Shown in pieces: positions 1-12,400 of a stretch of 64,000 nt of DNA. The notes under the pieces were generated by a model. The model was not told the origin of the DNA. It was given only the letters and a program-made list of their open reading frames with translations, and did not search any database. Source of the DNA: Closterium sp. Naga37s-1 (taxonomy: Eukaryota > Streptophyta > Zygnematophyceae > Desmidiales > Closteriaceae); assembly GCA_947471745.1 (NCBI GenBank), contig CANJKZ010000010.1, positions 715,501 through 779,500 on the forward strand. Reading direction: 5' to 3'. Each line of letters begins with the position of its first letter. The stretch's first letter is position 1. Made by a program: the position numbers and the translations under genes.

Positions 1-1880
1 GCTGCAGAGCGGAGGGCAACAGCAGCTGCCGAGTGGAGGGCAGCAGCAGCTGCAGAGCGGAGGGCAGCAGGAGCTGCCGAGCGGAGGGCAGCGGCAGCTG
101 CCGAGTGGAGGGCAGCGGCAGCTGCAGAGCGGAGGGCAGCAGGAGCTGCAGAGCGAAGGGCAGCAGGAGCTGCAGAGCGGAGGGCAGCAGCAGCTGCAGA
201 GCGGAGGGCAGCAGCAGCTGCAGAGCGGAGGGCAGCAGCAGCTGCCGAGCGGAGGGCAGTGGGAGCTGCAGAGCGGAGGGCAGCAGCAGCTGCGGAGCGG
301 AGGGCAGCAAGAGCCGGTTTGGGTGTTGGATGTGGAGATGGCGAACGAGGCTTGCACTGATGAGCTGGAATCAAGCCCAATGGAGGGGGAGAATGCCAAC
401 CCTGATTCCCCGGACCAAGCGGAAAGGCCCCGAGCGCGGGGCCGGGGCCGGAGGCGACGGGCAACCAAACTGCAGCAGCTGCAGAGCGGAGGGCAGCAGC
501 AGCTGCCGAGCGGAGGGCAGCAGCAGCTGCAGAGCGGAGGGCAGCAGCAGCTGCCGAGCGGAGGGCAGCAGCAGCTGTAGAGCGGAGGGCAGCAGCAGCT
601 GCCGAGCGGAGGGCAGCAGCAGCTGCAGAGCGGAGGGCAGCAGCAGCTGCCGAGCGGAGGGCAGCAGCAGCTGCAGAGCGGAGGGCAGCAGCAGCTGCCG
701 AGCGGAGGGCAGCAGCAGCTGCCGAGCGGAGGGCAGCAGCAGCTGCAGAGCGGAGGGCAGCAGGAGCTGCAGAGCGGAGGGCAGCAGGAGCTGCAGAGCG
801 GAGGGCAGCAGGAGCTGCAGAGCGGAGGGCAGCAGGAGCTGCAGAGCGGAGGGCAGCAGGAGCTGCAGAGCGGAGGGCAACAGCAGCTGTCGAGCGGAGG
901 GCAGCAGCAGCTGCAGAGCGGAGGGCAGCAGGAGCTGCCGAGCGGAAGGCAGCGGCAGCTGCCGAGTGGGGGGCAGCGGCAGCTGCAGAGCGGAGGGCAG
1001 CAGGAGCTGCAGAGCGAAGGGCAGCAGGAGCTGCAGAGCGGAGGGCAGCAGCAGCTGCAGAGCGGAGGGCAGCAGCAGCTGCAGAGCGGAGGGCAGCAGC
1101 AGCTGCCGAGCGGAGGGCAGCGGGAGCTGCAGAGCGGAGGGCAGCAGCAGCTGCAGAGCGGAGGGCAGCAAGAGCCGGTTTGGGTGTTGGATTTGGAGAT
1201 GGCGGACGAGGCTTGCACCGATGAGCTGGAATCAAGCCCCATGGAGGGGGAGAATGCCAACCCTGATTCCCCGGACCAAGCGGAAAGGCCCCGAGCGCGG
1301 GGCCGGGGCCGGAGGCGACGGGCAACCAAACTGCAGCAGCTGCAGAGCGGAGGGCAGCAGCAGCTGCCGAGCGGAGAGCAGCAGCAGCTGCAGAGCGGAG
1401 GGCAGCAGCAGCTGCCGAGCGGAGGGCAGCTGCAGCTGCAGAGCGGAGGGCAGCAGCAGCTGCCGAGCGGAGGGCAGCAGCAGCTGCAGAGCGGAGGGCA
1501 CTAGCTGCCGAGCGGAAGGCAGCAGCAGCTGCAGAGCGGAGGGCAGCAGCAGCTGCAGAGCGGAGGGCAGCAGGAGCTGCAGAGCGGAGGGCAGCAGCAG
1601 CTGCAGAGCGGAGGGCAGCAGCAGCTGCCGAGCGGAGGGCAGCGGGAGCTGCAGAGCGGAGGGCAGCAGCAGCTGCAGAGCGGAGGGCAGCAGCAGCTGC
1701 AGAGCGGAGGGCAGCAGCAGCTGCAGAGCGGAGGGCAGCAGCAACTGTAGAGCGGAGGGCAGCAGCAGCTGTAGAGCGGAGGGCAGCAGGAGCTGCAGAG
1801 CGGAGGGCAACGGCAATTGCAGAGCGAAGGGCAGCAGCAGTTGCAGAGCGGAGGGCAGCAGCAGCTGCAGTGCGGAGGGA
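1..1880 (+). repeat. 24-bp coding minisatellite in the LINE N-terminus, with an 861-bp higher-order unit
   Basis: The 24-bp unit alternates CAG and CCG before AGCGGAGGG and reads QQQLQSGG or QQQLPSGG in the RT frame. Two longer spacers, near 305-475 and 1165-1335, encode nearly the same acidic and arginine-rich segment (starting EPVWVLD) and lie 861 bp apart. The array was therefore expanded as a large unit as well as in 24-bp steps. All three forward frames are largely open, so the serine/cysteine-rich reading in another frame is a shadow. Confidence 0.85.
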
Positions 1881-4800
1881 TGGAGCTTGCAAGGCCGTTA
1901 GAGGGGGGCATGGAGACGGAGTCTAGCAGGAGGGTCTTGCCGGCGTGTTCGAGTGGAGAGGAGCACCCAGACCCTACATTGACACCCCCGCCCCGCATTC
2001 CGTGCGAAACCTGTTATCGCACGTTCACGGAGAGAGGAAAGGCCACACGCCATATGTCGGCCTGCAGGGCAGCGGACGCCCAGCGTCGTGCTCAGGCGGT
2101 TGGGTTGACCCGCGACGTCACAGATGACTCTGACGGCGAACCCCCGCCACCACGTGATATCAGTGAAGAGGTATGGGCCGCAGTTCCTACATGGGACTGG
2201 GAGTCGTTTTTTGGGATCGAATTGGTGCCAGGGAGAATCATGCGTCGTATCCCACAGCGCGCTAGATTGGGGGTGCTTGATGCACTGTCTTGTGTCCTGA
2301 AGCGGCTACAGTTAAAGGCAGCAGACGAGGCGACGTCCTTGGTCATTTTGGCCTTCCCTCGTCTTATCTTGGGGATGCCAACTGGGCAAGGCCAGGGGCA
2401 TAGGGCGGCAATCAGGGAGCGGTTGGAGAAGTTTTGGGTCGGGTAGTGGCGGGAGCTGTTTGAGTTGGCGGTGGCGGTAATGCAACCTGCGGCGCGTCCT
2501 TTGTCCTTCACCCCCCCCGAGCATGATCCTGATGCGGTGCGCCTGGCTCGCTGCCGCACAAGGTGCAAAGTGGGAGAATGGAGTCGGGGTTTGGCGTGTC
2601 TTACTGCCGGTAGCATGGCTCAGCCCTCTCAGCACATGGTGGACGCGCTGCGAGCGAAACACCCATCGAGCGAGACCGCCATTCCGGAGTGGTTGCAGGA
2701 GGAGATAGTTGAGCCTTCCCTTATCCCGCAGCTCTCAGTGGAGGTACTTGGTCAGGCGATCCACTCTGCGGCTAGGGCGTCGGCACCAGGACCGTCGGGG
2801 TGGGTGACGGAGCACCTGCGCGACACTTTTCTCTCTGAGCCCGCATACCTGCCTCACCTGCTAGGAGTCTTCACCTAGTGGACCAAGGGAGAGGTAGCGG
2901 AGCGCGTGCGACCCTGGCTCACTGCGTCCAACCTTGTGGGCCTGTCGAAGCCGAATGGTGACGTTCGCCCGGTGGCTATAGGCGAGGTGCTCCCCCGCAT
3001 ACTATCTCGGGCCCTATGCATCGTGCTTCGGCCGAAGATGATGTCGCACTTTGCGCCGTGTAACCAGCTAGGAGTCGGATCCAGGTCGGGAGTGGAAGTC
3101 CTCGCACATGCCTTTCGTTCTGCCATCTCTACTCACCCGTCATGGTGCGCGCTTCAAATTGATGTGGCGAATGCTTTCAACTCCTTCCATCGGCGGGAAA
3201 TGTTTGAAGGACTTCGACAGTCGCCTTTTGCGGGTTTGATCCCATTCCTGCGTGTCTTCTGCGGCACTCCTAGCGACCTCTACCTCCGTGCGGGCCCCTT
3301 CGTCGAAGCTTTGGCTTCAGAGTGAGGATCGAGGCAAGGGGACCCATTGGGGCCGTTTCTGTTCGCGTTCACACAGCAGCTGGTTATGGAGCCCACCAAA
3401 CAAGAATTCGCCGACCTACTCTTTCTCAGCTACGCCGATGATACGTACATCTTGGGGCCTAGGGAGCGGGTGCTAGCAGCTTATGAGGTCTTGCGGGAAC
3501 GACTGGGCGGGCTTGGTCTGGAGGTGCAGCCGCATAAGTGCAAGCTTTGGGAGCGAGGGGTGGACCAGGAGGGAGAGGAGAGGAACGAGACCGTCCCGCC
3601 CGGCATGCAGCAAACATGGACGGGGCTCACCGTAGTGGGGGTTCCTATTGGGGAGGAGGAGTGGGAGGTGGCCAGCTTGCGAGGCCGGCTGATGCAGCTG
3701 CATGCACCTGTCCCTTGGCTTCCTTTGCTCGACCACCCACAGATTGCGTCCCATCTGCTGGCGATCGCAGTGTCAGCGCGCCCGATTTACCTCACAAGGA
3801 CGATGCCTCCACGGCCTGAGGTTGTGGAGGCTTTCCGCGACTGGGACACGAAGCTTGAGGATTGTTTTGAGCAGCTGTTTCCAGATAGCACCTGGGATCA
3901 TGATTCGGCAAGGTCGCAGATGGCCCGTCTACAGCTGCACCTTCCAGCCAGACTTGGAGGGTTTGGCATTCGATCTGCAGCTGACCTTAGCCCTCTGTCG
4001 TACGCATGTGGTTGGTGCCAGGCAATGAGCGATGTGGCTCGGATGGGGGTGGCAGGGGAGGAACGGATGTTTGAGGAGTTTTTCCGCACGCCCGAGGCTA
4101 CGACCTTGCTGGATCCTTGGTTTGCGAGAGCAGTGGAGCTGCTGCCACAGTCGGTCAGGCAGGAGATGCCACCCCTAGCCTTATGCACCGCTGACCCCCC
4201 TGTGCTGCTTTTCCCCACACAACATCGTCGCCTAGCGGTTGAGAGTCTGCAGACTCTTCGGGGTATGGCCCACGACGACGCCACCATGGCCCGTTTGACA
4301 TCCCTTCAGGGCCCGGGGGCAGGGGCGTGGGTCTCCGCCGTCCCTTCGCACGAAGAGGCTACCTTCACCGCAGCCGAGTGGAGCATCTGTGCGTCCATGC
4401 GCCTAGGCCTCCCCATACAGCAGCTGATAGTCGCCGGCAAGTGCGCGTGTGGGTTTGAGTTTGCTGATCCCTCTGACCCGCATCATGCCCTTCGCTGCAA
4501 GTACCAGTACGCACCTTCTCGTGTTCACGACGCGGTTAAGTTTGTGGTGGCGAAGATAGCTAAAGGGGCGGGTGGGGTCGTGACCATGGAAGACGACACG
4601 TTGCTGCCAGGGAAGAGGGTGGATGTGGCGGTGCGGAGACTGAGGGAGGGGGAGGAGCATGCGCTGGAGGTTAGTGTGGTGGACCCTATCTCGTTGTCCG
4701 CGCAGCAGCACCATGGACAGATTGGTCGCAAGGTGGGTTTTGCCGCTAGAGAGAGGGAAAAGCGGAAGGCGGCGGACTACAAATTGCTTCTGCAGCGACA

Positions 4801-5146
4801 TAGGGGAGTGCAGTTTACACCTCTCATTGCTGAGACATGGGGTTGCCTGGGGGGGAGTTTTGGGCGGTGGCTTAAGAAACAGGGCGACGCGCAGATTGAG
4901 GTAGCGAACACGAAAGGGGCGGCGAGAGCTACGGGGAAAGGTTTCTCGGCTTACTTGCTTGGATCACTTAAAGCGGCCATAGGTGTGGCTTTGCAGCGGG
5001 CTCAGGCGCGTGTGATCTTGTTGCGCGCGGCGTCGATGATGAGAGGCCCAGAGGCTGTTTCGGTGGAGCGGGAGGATTTTGAGGAGGAGATGGGATGGGA
5101 TGCTCCGTGGGCGGATGCGCCCTATTTGGTGGACATGCGGGTTTAG
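2..5146 (+). pseudogene. LINE ORF: Q-rich repeats, CCHC finger, reverse transcriptase, restriction-like endonuclease; seven nonsense codons
   Basis: Frame 2 is continuous to the TAG at 5144, interrupted only by TAG at 578, 1502, 1748, 1772, 2444 and 2876 and TGA at 3323. No frameshift is needed anywhere. Residues before about base 1880 are [16 protein letters not shown] octapeptides. A C-X2-C-X12-H-X3-C finger lies at 2003-2065. RT motifs in order: PGPSGW (about 2783), KPNGDVRP (about 2950), DVANAF (about 3160), QGDPLGP directly after the 3323 stop, and the catalytic YADD at 3431. The C-terminus has CxC...H...C (4442-4498), then D-X14-E (about 4622-4670), the RLE signature of R2-like LINEs. 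The frame is intact apart from stops, which argues for recent loss by point mutation. The clade within RLE LINEs cannot be settled without a tree. Confidence 0.85.
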
Positions 5147-5405
5147 GGGGTGGGTTTAGGTGAGGGGGGTGGGGGGTTTGGTTAGATGGGGCGTATTGTT
5201 GGGGTGTCTCGTTGGGGTGTCTCGTTGGGGTGTCTCGTTGGGGGTATCTCGTTGGGGTGTCTTTTGGGGTTCCTTATGTGCTGTTCTACTGGGGTGTTCT
5301 TGAGGTTGCGTTTTCCGTTTTTCTTTCATTTAAGACATTGATGGAAGTTGTGGTTCAGAATCACTAGATCTTTGAGTTTCCTCAAAAAAAAAAAAAAAAA
5401 AAAAA
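5147..5405 (+). other. LINE 3' UTR with short G/T-rich tandem repeats and poly(A) tail
   Basis: After the stop codon the sequence is G/T-rich, with four or five copies of TGTCTCGTTGGGG (about 5200-5265), and ends in 23-24 adenines at 5382-5405. The abrupt switch to A/T-rich DNA after the A-tract marks the 3' boundary of the insertion. Confidence 0.75.
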
Positions 5406-6397
5406 GTCATGTTACGATATTATATAATTCTCATTATATGTCAAGTGCATCTAAAAATTACACTGTAATGTTGCTTCGCAACCCTAAGACGATTTCGTCA
5501 CCTCTTGTTTTTTTTTTCGCTCAGAAACTGTGATTCGTTATAAATAACAGTACCATTGACGGCATATACAGTTCGAAATAGATCATAAGACAAATGAATA
5601 TCACAACCACGTATGTCGAACACAAAGCAAAGAACGCCAACGTGAAAACTCTTTCCACATGGATGTGGAAGCAAAGAAGCCAACATGTTCCAAGCATGGA
5701 TGTGACGCCGAAGCGCATGTGCTGGCAGCACAATTCACGTCCCGCCCGCGTCAAGAAAAGTGCGCGACGCAGCGAAAGCCCGTGTAGTAAACAATAAATG
5801 GTTGACGAATTGCACGAAGCGGTTTGCGAAATGTAAATCAGCCGTCTTGACATTCCCACTCCAGCTTTGTTTAGCTTTGTACCGCAGAGCGCACTGCAGT
5901 GCTTAGTTGGCTGCAGCTAGGAGGGCCAAAGAGGAAAAGCTGCTGCTGTGTTGCTCGTGGCTGGTCGCTCCTGCCCGCCTTGTAGTTCAAATTGCAGCCT
6001 GAAACTCTGCAGTTTTTACAGGAAAGGGAGAGCACAAGAGAGCTTTCTGGAAAAGCGATCGCCGCAGTTTCCAGAGTCTCTGGGAAAGTGCTGGTTTCAG
6101 TAAATTGATAATTCCGTTCCCGCAGCCTCGTAGCGCAACGTATTCGCCGAATAATGCGGGGAAGAGCGACGGTCGCACCAATTCGAGGCGCGTCTTACGC
6201 GTCTTGACGAGGCCGTTCTATTGAGGCTAGAATATCCATTTGAAGTTCCAGCGCCTCCAAGCTACCTTGGTTGTTTTACTATCGTCGTGGTCCGTGAAGC
6301 AGACATAGTAGCCTCTTTATTAGGACTAATCTTACAGCATCAGGCGCGGAATATCCAGCAGACTAGGCCTCTTACTAGATAAACAATCTGCTTTATT
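5406..6397. other. A/T-richer spacer between the LINE and the DOMON/b561 gene
   Basis: No convincing coding region, repeat or RNA gene was seen. The reading frames on both strands here are short and without recognisable domains. It probably holds the distal promoter of the downstream gene. Confidence 0.5.
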
Positions 6398-6404
6398 TAT
6401 ATAA
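6398..6404 (+). promoter_or_regulatory. Possible TATA box of the DOMON/b561 gene
   Basis: TATATAA lies 65 bp upstream of the chosen ATG at 6469, inside a locally A/T-rich stretch. The spacing suits a TATA box with a short 5' leader. No transcript start is known, so this rests on position and sequence only. Confidence 0.4.
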
Positions 6405-6468
6405 TCTCCATAGTTCTGGCCACTTAGCCACCCCAAGGACTTCCGCGACAAGTGGAGAGCTTGCCGCA

Positions 6469-9400
6469 ATGTTTCCGAGGACACGCGTGCTCGACGCGTG
6501 CTTGCCACGTGTCGTGCTTCTCTTGTTGGTCGGCGCGTCCGTGGCTTACGGCGTCGCGCCGTGCGAGCCGTCTTCCCTGCGAGGGTTCAACAATTCCGTT
6601 GACCTCTCGGGGAATGGGTGAGTGGAAACGGGTCGAAATGGGTCGAAATGGGTGCAGGTGGGTGCAAATGTATGTGTGGAAACGGGTGAGCGGACATGGT
6701 TGAGTGCACTTCGTGAGCTGAATGTGCTCATCGTCGTTATGTGAAAAACATATTTGCTGTAGCGTGCACATCCGAAGGTTGAATAGAATAAGCAATGTTG
6801 AATGCAATGAGCTGAATCGGGTGAGCGGAACGTGCTCATCTAAGCCCCGTCTTCGGCTCTCTTCCTCCGCCCTTCCCCCTCTCCCTCCCCTGTTAGAGGG
6901 CCCTACGACAGCAAGGGCCCTCGATGACCTTTGACTTGGCAGGTCGGCGCCTAACGACTGAGTCTACTCGGCACCGACGCACGAGTTCGGTGGCGGTCAT
7001 TAGTGACTATGGGTGACTGTGAGCTACTGCAGCGAACTCGGCGGAATCGGTGCTAGGAATGACGAGTCTTGGGGGTCGTAGGTGCCTTGCTTGTGAGGCA
7101 CGCTGCTCACTTGCTGTGTTGGCAGGAGTAGCGTGCACGGTGAGACATTCCGGTGCCGAGTTGGGTTGGAAATGTGCGGGGCGCGTTCACCCACCTGCAC
7201 AGCACTTTCGTGTGGGTTGGGTTACTCGCAGCGCCACGCAACAATTGTGCAACTCTTGCTTGCCTATATATGTTTGTGTTTGCTTGTGTGTTTGATAATT
7301 GATATTGCAATTCTACTTGGCCCAAATGCTACTTCAATTCTCACAAAGTCCTTAGAGGCAAACGCTACCAAAACTCTACCAAGTTGCTGGCGCAACATCA
7401 TTCCCATAGCAGAGACTCTCTCGCTATCGCTACGCTCTCTAATATATTCCTTCATGGTGCAGTGAGCGTGGAACGAACACGCATAGATTTCCGTCGTCGT
7501 TGATATTCGCGTTCGTATACTCGCCTTGGCGTGCGGCGTTAGTGAAGGGCGCTTATTAATCTAAGTTGAACCTCTCTTGATTTCCCTCCAGTTACGTTCT
7601 CGGACCCAAGGATAGGGCGTTTGGTAATTTATTACCACTCGTCTGAGGACCCTTGTGAGGTGACCCCGAGACGAGGGATTTAAGGAAGGGGCACTTTATT
7701 TTAATTTGTGGTACCTTATAGAGACGTCGTAGAGGATGAGTACAGAGGAGGCGAACGTGGAGGCCGGTAATTTGCGCGCCCTAGAGGAGGATCTCGTGGC
7801 TCGTCATTCTCGTGGTGAGATTAGTGATATCGAATACGAGCTAATGTTGGAGGGATTGCGCTCGCGTCGGCGTCGTGAGCACCCTTCGTCACGTGTAGAG
7901 AATGTTGAGCAAGTTGCGGGAGGTACTAGTGCGTGGGATATGGCTGTCGATGGCGGAAATAGCGATGACGAGGAGTTTGATGGGTTGATGTCGCGTGGGG
8001 TCCTGCGAGGACCAACTCGGTTTAGTACGGCTAGCGTTGGCGGTGTACAGGAGCGTGTTCATCGTGCAGCAGCGTCACGAGAGCATGCGAATGTAGGACG
8101 GCGGAGCGTTGCTGGAGGAGGAATTGCGGAAGAGTTCGATAGTGAGGCTATGCCGGGCGTTACCCCGATTGGATCGATGTCGAGGGACGAGGGAATAGCC
8201 CCCAACTATGGCTACTTCAGATTCACTCCAGACAAGATCGTTGTCACTAGGCCGTTAGAAGGACGTCACGACCTGTCGACGTGGACAGAATCAATCGAGC
8301 CGCAGCTTGAGATCGCTCAGCTAAAGCGATTCATAGATGGCACCACCCCCATTCCACCAGCGCGTGCGCTTGCGCATCTCTCTCAGTTCCGCGCGATGCA
8401 GTTGCTGACATTCACCACCATTTCCCGATGCTGCTCCCCAACCGTACAGATCGCCCTTAAGGCGTGTCGCATGAAGGTCGATGCCGGCTATCAGGCATGG
8501 CAGTTTATTATGCGCACGTACATGGCGAAGGACGATCTGTACATCGGTCAGTTAGAGCAGGCGCTCACTAACCTCGAGATGGGAGAGCACGAGTCCGCTA
8601 CGTCCTATTGCAACCGTGCGCAGCAGATCCTAGTGAACCTGAGGATGGCCGGCGTAGATTACTCGCAGGCGTCATACATCACTCACGTTGTGAAGGGGTT
8701 GCCGCAGCAGTACAACCTCTTACGCAGGATGCTGAAGTTGCCGCAGGTTCGCAAGGAGTTGGACGAGGACACCCTCGCTAGCTACATCATCGAGGAGGAG
8801 TGTACGCTGGCGGCAGAGGGACGAAAGGACCAATTTCTTCCCCAGGCTAACCAGGTCTTTACCAAGAAGGGTAAGCCCCAATTCCAGCAGACTTCATTCC
8901 CTTCCCCTCCCACTACGGCACAGCAGCAGCAGCCTAAGAATGGGGGTGGGCTTGGTGGGGGAGGGGAGAAGTGGAAAGGGGGTAAGGATAGCCAGCCGAA
9001 GGGGGGGAAAGGGGGCTTCAAGGGGAAGTGCTATGTGTGTGGACAAATAGGGCATGTTGCTAAGTACTGTCAGCAGCGGGCGGATAAGGAGGCAGACACC
9101 AGTGGAGAGGGTTCTGGAGGTAGCAGCGGAAAGGGGGGTGATGGCTCTAAGGGGAGCGGGCAGTCATCATGTGCGATGGTGAAGCCAGTTTTGGAGCAGA
9201 CTCCTCTCGTTGTGCTAGAGCCTGAGGCCGGGGAGGGCTTACAGGCTGTTGCAGCTGCTGTAAAGGCGAACCCGAGCGTCGTGCTGCTTGATAGCGGATG
9301 CTCCCACCATCTCATGGGAGATCGTTCTGCCTTTGTGGAGATGAGCAGCGGCGGCAGCATTAAGCAGGTTACCGGCTTCAACAGCGCCCTTCAGGAGGTT

Positions 9401-12400
9401 CAGGGGCAAGGCACAGTCGCTCTTCTTGGGGAGGGGGGCAGGCGTGTCTTGGTGCCGGACGTGCTGTACGTACCAGGAGTGCAGGCGAGTCTTCTCTCTG
9501 CTGGGCAGCTGCGTGATAGTGGTGTGCAGCTGCTGGATGCCGGGGATGTGACTTTGCTGAGGGCACCAGATGGATCGCTCCTTGGTCGTGCGGAGTTCAA
9601 GGGGCGTGTTCTCTGCACGAACTTCCAGCCGTGTTCGACGCAGCAGCAGGAAGGCGAAACGGTGGCACTTCGTACCTTGGCGATGGGCGTACGGTCTAAG
9701 GGGGACCTGTGGCATGCGCGTATGGCACACGTTAGTATTGATGCCATCGAGCGCACAGCGGCTCACGGGTCAGTGAAGGGCTTGGATTTGGAGAAGGGGG
9801 GCAAGTCAGGCATACCTTGTGTCTCCTGTGTTGGGGGAAAGATCACTCGTCATACCTTTCCTTCTGTGGGAGAGGAGGAGGATGAGTTGCTCGGGGTGGT
9901 GCATGCTGACCTGTGTGGCCCTTTCCGTGAAGCAGCTAAGGACGGCAGCCGCTACTTCTTGGTGCTGAAGGATCGCAAGACGCGATATGTCTGGGCCTAC
10001 CCTTTGGCCCATAAGAGTGATGCGCTGGCGGCGTTCCAGAAGTGGCTCCCGATGGCAGAGCGACAGTGCAAGACCACGGTGCAGGCGCTGCGCACTGATC
10101 GGGGTGGCGAGTTCCTGGGGCACGCCTTCACGCTCTTCCTCGACGGTAAAGGCATCATCCATGACCTCACATGCCCGTACACGCCGGAGCAGAACGGGAT
10201 GGCCGAGAGGGAGATGCGCAGCATTGTGGAGGCGGTGCGGACGATGTTGCTGCACATGGGTGTGCAGCATCACTGGTGGCACCTGGCGTTGGCTCAGGCC
10301 GTCTGGGTGCGCAACCGCGTGGAGCACGCCTCACTACCCTCTGGTGTGACGCCGTACGAGCTCGCCTTCCGACGCAAACCTGATGTCAGTATGGTGCGTG
10401 TTTGGGGCTGCATGCTGCAGTACATGGTACCATAGTCGCAGCGTGGGGGGAAGCTGGCGCCTAAGGCTCGCTGGGGGTTGCACTAGGGTGTGTCAGCTGC
10501 GAGCAAGGGCTGGGCCGTGCTGGACTTGGAGTCCAACCGCCTCATCACCACTGTGGAAGCTGTGTTCTATGAGACCATGTCCCTAGCAGGATGGAAGGCT
10601 TGGCATCAGCAGGAGCATGGGGGGCGTTCGATGCCCTATGAGCCCCTTCCCTCACTCTTCCCGATCACTCTCGAGGAGGCGGAGGAGGAGGAGGAGGTGG
10701 TCGCACCTCCTGCTATGCCCTATGTCCCTACCTCGGTCCCCACCCCACCTCCGCCTTCAGTCTACCCTCGTGTGATTCCCCCTGCCCCGCCTTTTTCCTC
10801 CTCACCCCCCTTGGCTTCCCCTCCTCCTCCTGTTATTCCATCTCCCCTTCCACCCTCCATCCCTCCTGCACCTACTCCGCCCTCTTCTTCGTCTTCCACG
10901 GCGCCGCCCATTGGTGAGGGGGGGATGGAGGTGCCACCGTCTGTGGAGATCACCGACGGGCAGCGCCTTGAGACTGAGCAGCTGCAGGACGAGAGCAGTA
11001 TGGATGGAGTACAGCAGAGTGGGGGGCAGGAGACAGGGGAGCAGCAGACAGGGGAGCAGCAGATTGGGGAGCAGCAGACAGGGGAGCAGGAGATGTGGGG
11101 AATTAGAGATGGTGGTCGTGTGTTGGTTTCTAGGACGACCACTGCACCACTGCGTCGCTCCACTCGCATCACTCGTGGTGTCCCGCCTGTTCGATACGCT
11201 TGGGCTGTAGTGGTTGAGCCAGCGGGCTTGGATGACGAGGAGGAGGACAAGGAGTGGACTAACCTGGACCCGGACGTGGCAGCTGATCCTGAGAGGCAGT
11301 GGGACATAGCGAAAATGACAGTGAAGGAGGCCTTGGGCTGCTGGAAGGGAGACAAGGTGAAGGAGGCGATGGATGAGGAGATGCGGAGCCTGATTGAGCA
11401 GGGGACGTGGGAGTTGGTTCCGCGTCCGCCAGGGGTGAATGTGATGAAGAACCGTTGGATTTTGAACACCAAGTTCCGACCTGATGGGATAGTGGAGCGT
11501 GAGAAGGCGAGGCTGGTGGTGAAGGGGTTCACGCAGGTGGCAGGGGTGGACTATGAGGAGACGTACGCCCCTGTGGGAAGCTATGTGACGGCGCGTGTGC
11601 TTCTGGCGATTGCAGCTGCACTTGATTTGGACCTGATGCAGCTCGATGTGAAGAACGCGTTCCTCCATGGCGTGCTGGACCGAGACCTTTACATGGAGCA
11701 GCCGAGCTACTACGAGGATGGGACTCCTCGTGTCTGTAAGTTGGTGAAGAGTCTGTATGGGCTCAAGCAGAGCCCGATGCTATGGTATGAGGCCTTGGAT
11801 GGGGTGCTGCTTGGGGCTGGATGGAAGAAGAGCAAGGTGGATGAGGCTCTGTACTTCAAGACTGATGCTGAGGGGGAGATGTGCTGGCTGCTGGTGTATG
11901 TGGATGACCTGCTTGCTGCCAGCCGCAGTCAGAGCATGCTAGCGGAGCTGCGTGACCTGCTGCAGAGTGCCTTTTAGCTGCGGGAGATTAGCCCTGTGGA
12001 GAAATATCTGGGGTTGCAGCTGATTCGGGACAGGCCCACGAGGAGGCTGTGGCTGCACCAGGGGGCCTATGTGGACAAGGTCCATAGGCGCTTCTTTGAC
12101 GGGGAGCAGCCGCTGCGAGTGCCTCGCACCCCTCTTTCCTCTGACCCTTTCAGTGTGCAGACCTTCGAGGATGTGGGATGGCAGTCTCGCCAGGAGGAGG
12201 AGTACAGGCAGAAGGTGGGATCCTTGCAGTTCGCGGCCTGTACCACCCGTCCCGACATCTCGTTCGCCTGCAGCAAGCTGGGGTCGGGCCAGACTGTGCG
12301 GAGTGATCAGCACTGGAAGGAGTTGGACCGGTGCTTGACGTACTTGGTGGGGAGCAGGGATGTGGCGCTGGAGTTTGGTGGTGGGCCGGAGTCCTTGGAG

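Larger units (their letters stand above)
1..5405 (+). mobile_element. RLE-type non-LTR retrotransposon (LINE), 5' end outside window
   Basis: One reading frame runs from base 2 to 5146, followed by a G/T-rich 3' UTR and an A-tract at 5382-5405. The frame holds a glutamine-rich repeat region, a CCHC zinc finger, reverse transcriptase and a C-terminal zinc-knuckle/restriction-like endonuclease. That order is known for R2/R4/CRE-type LINEs, which cut a target and prime reverse transcription from the nick. The poly(A) end and lack of LTRs fit that class. The 5' end lies outside the window and no target-site duplication can be tested. It is immobile as it stands because of seven nonsense codons. 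Confidence 0.88.

Noticed and set aside
33-1901. Cys/Ser-rich 622-residue frame and Leu/Pro-rich antisense frames over the 5' repeats
   Set aside because: Shadows of the 24-bp minisatellite. The frame continuous with the reverse transcriptase is the glutamine-rich one.
5521-5859. Minus-strand 112-residue frame with hydrophobic stretches
   Set aside because: No similarity, no context, and composition like non-coding A/T-rich DNA.
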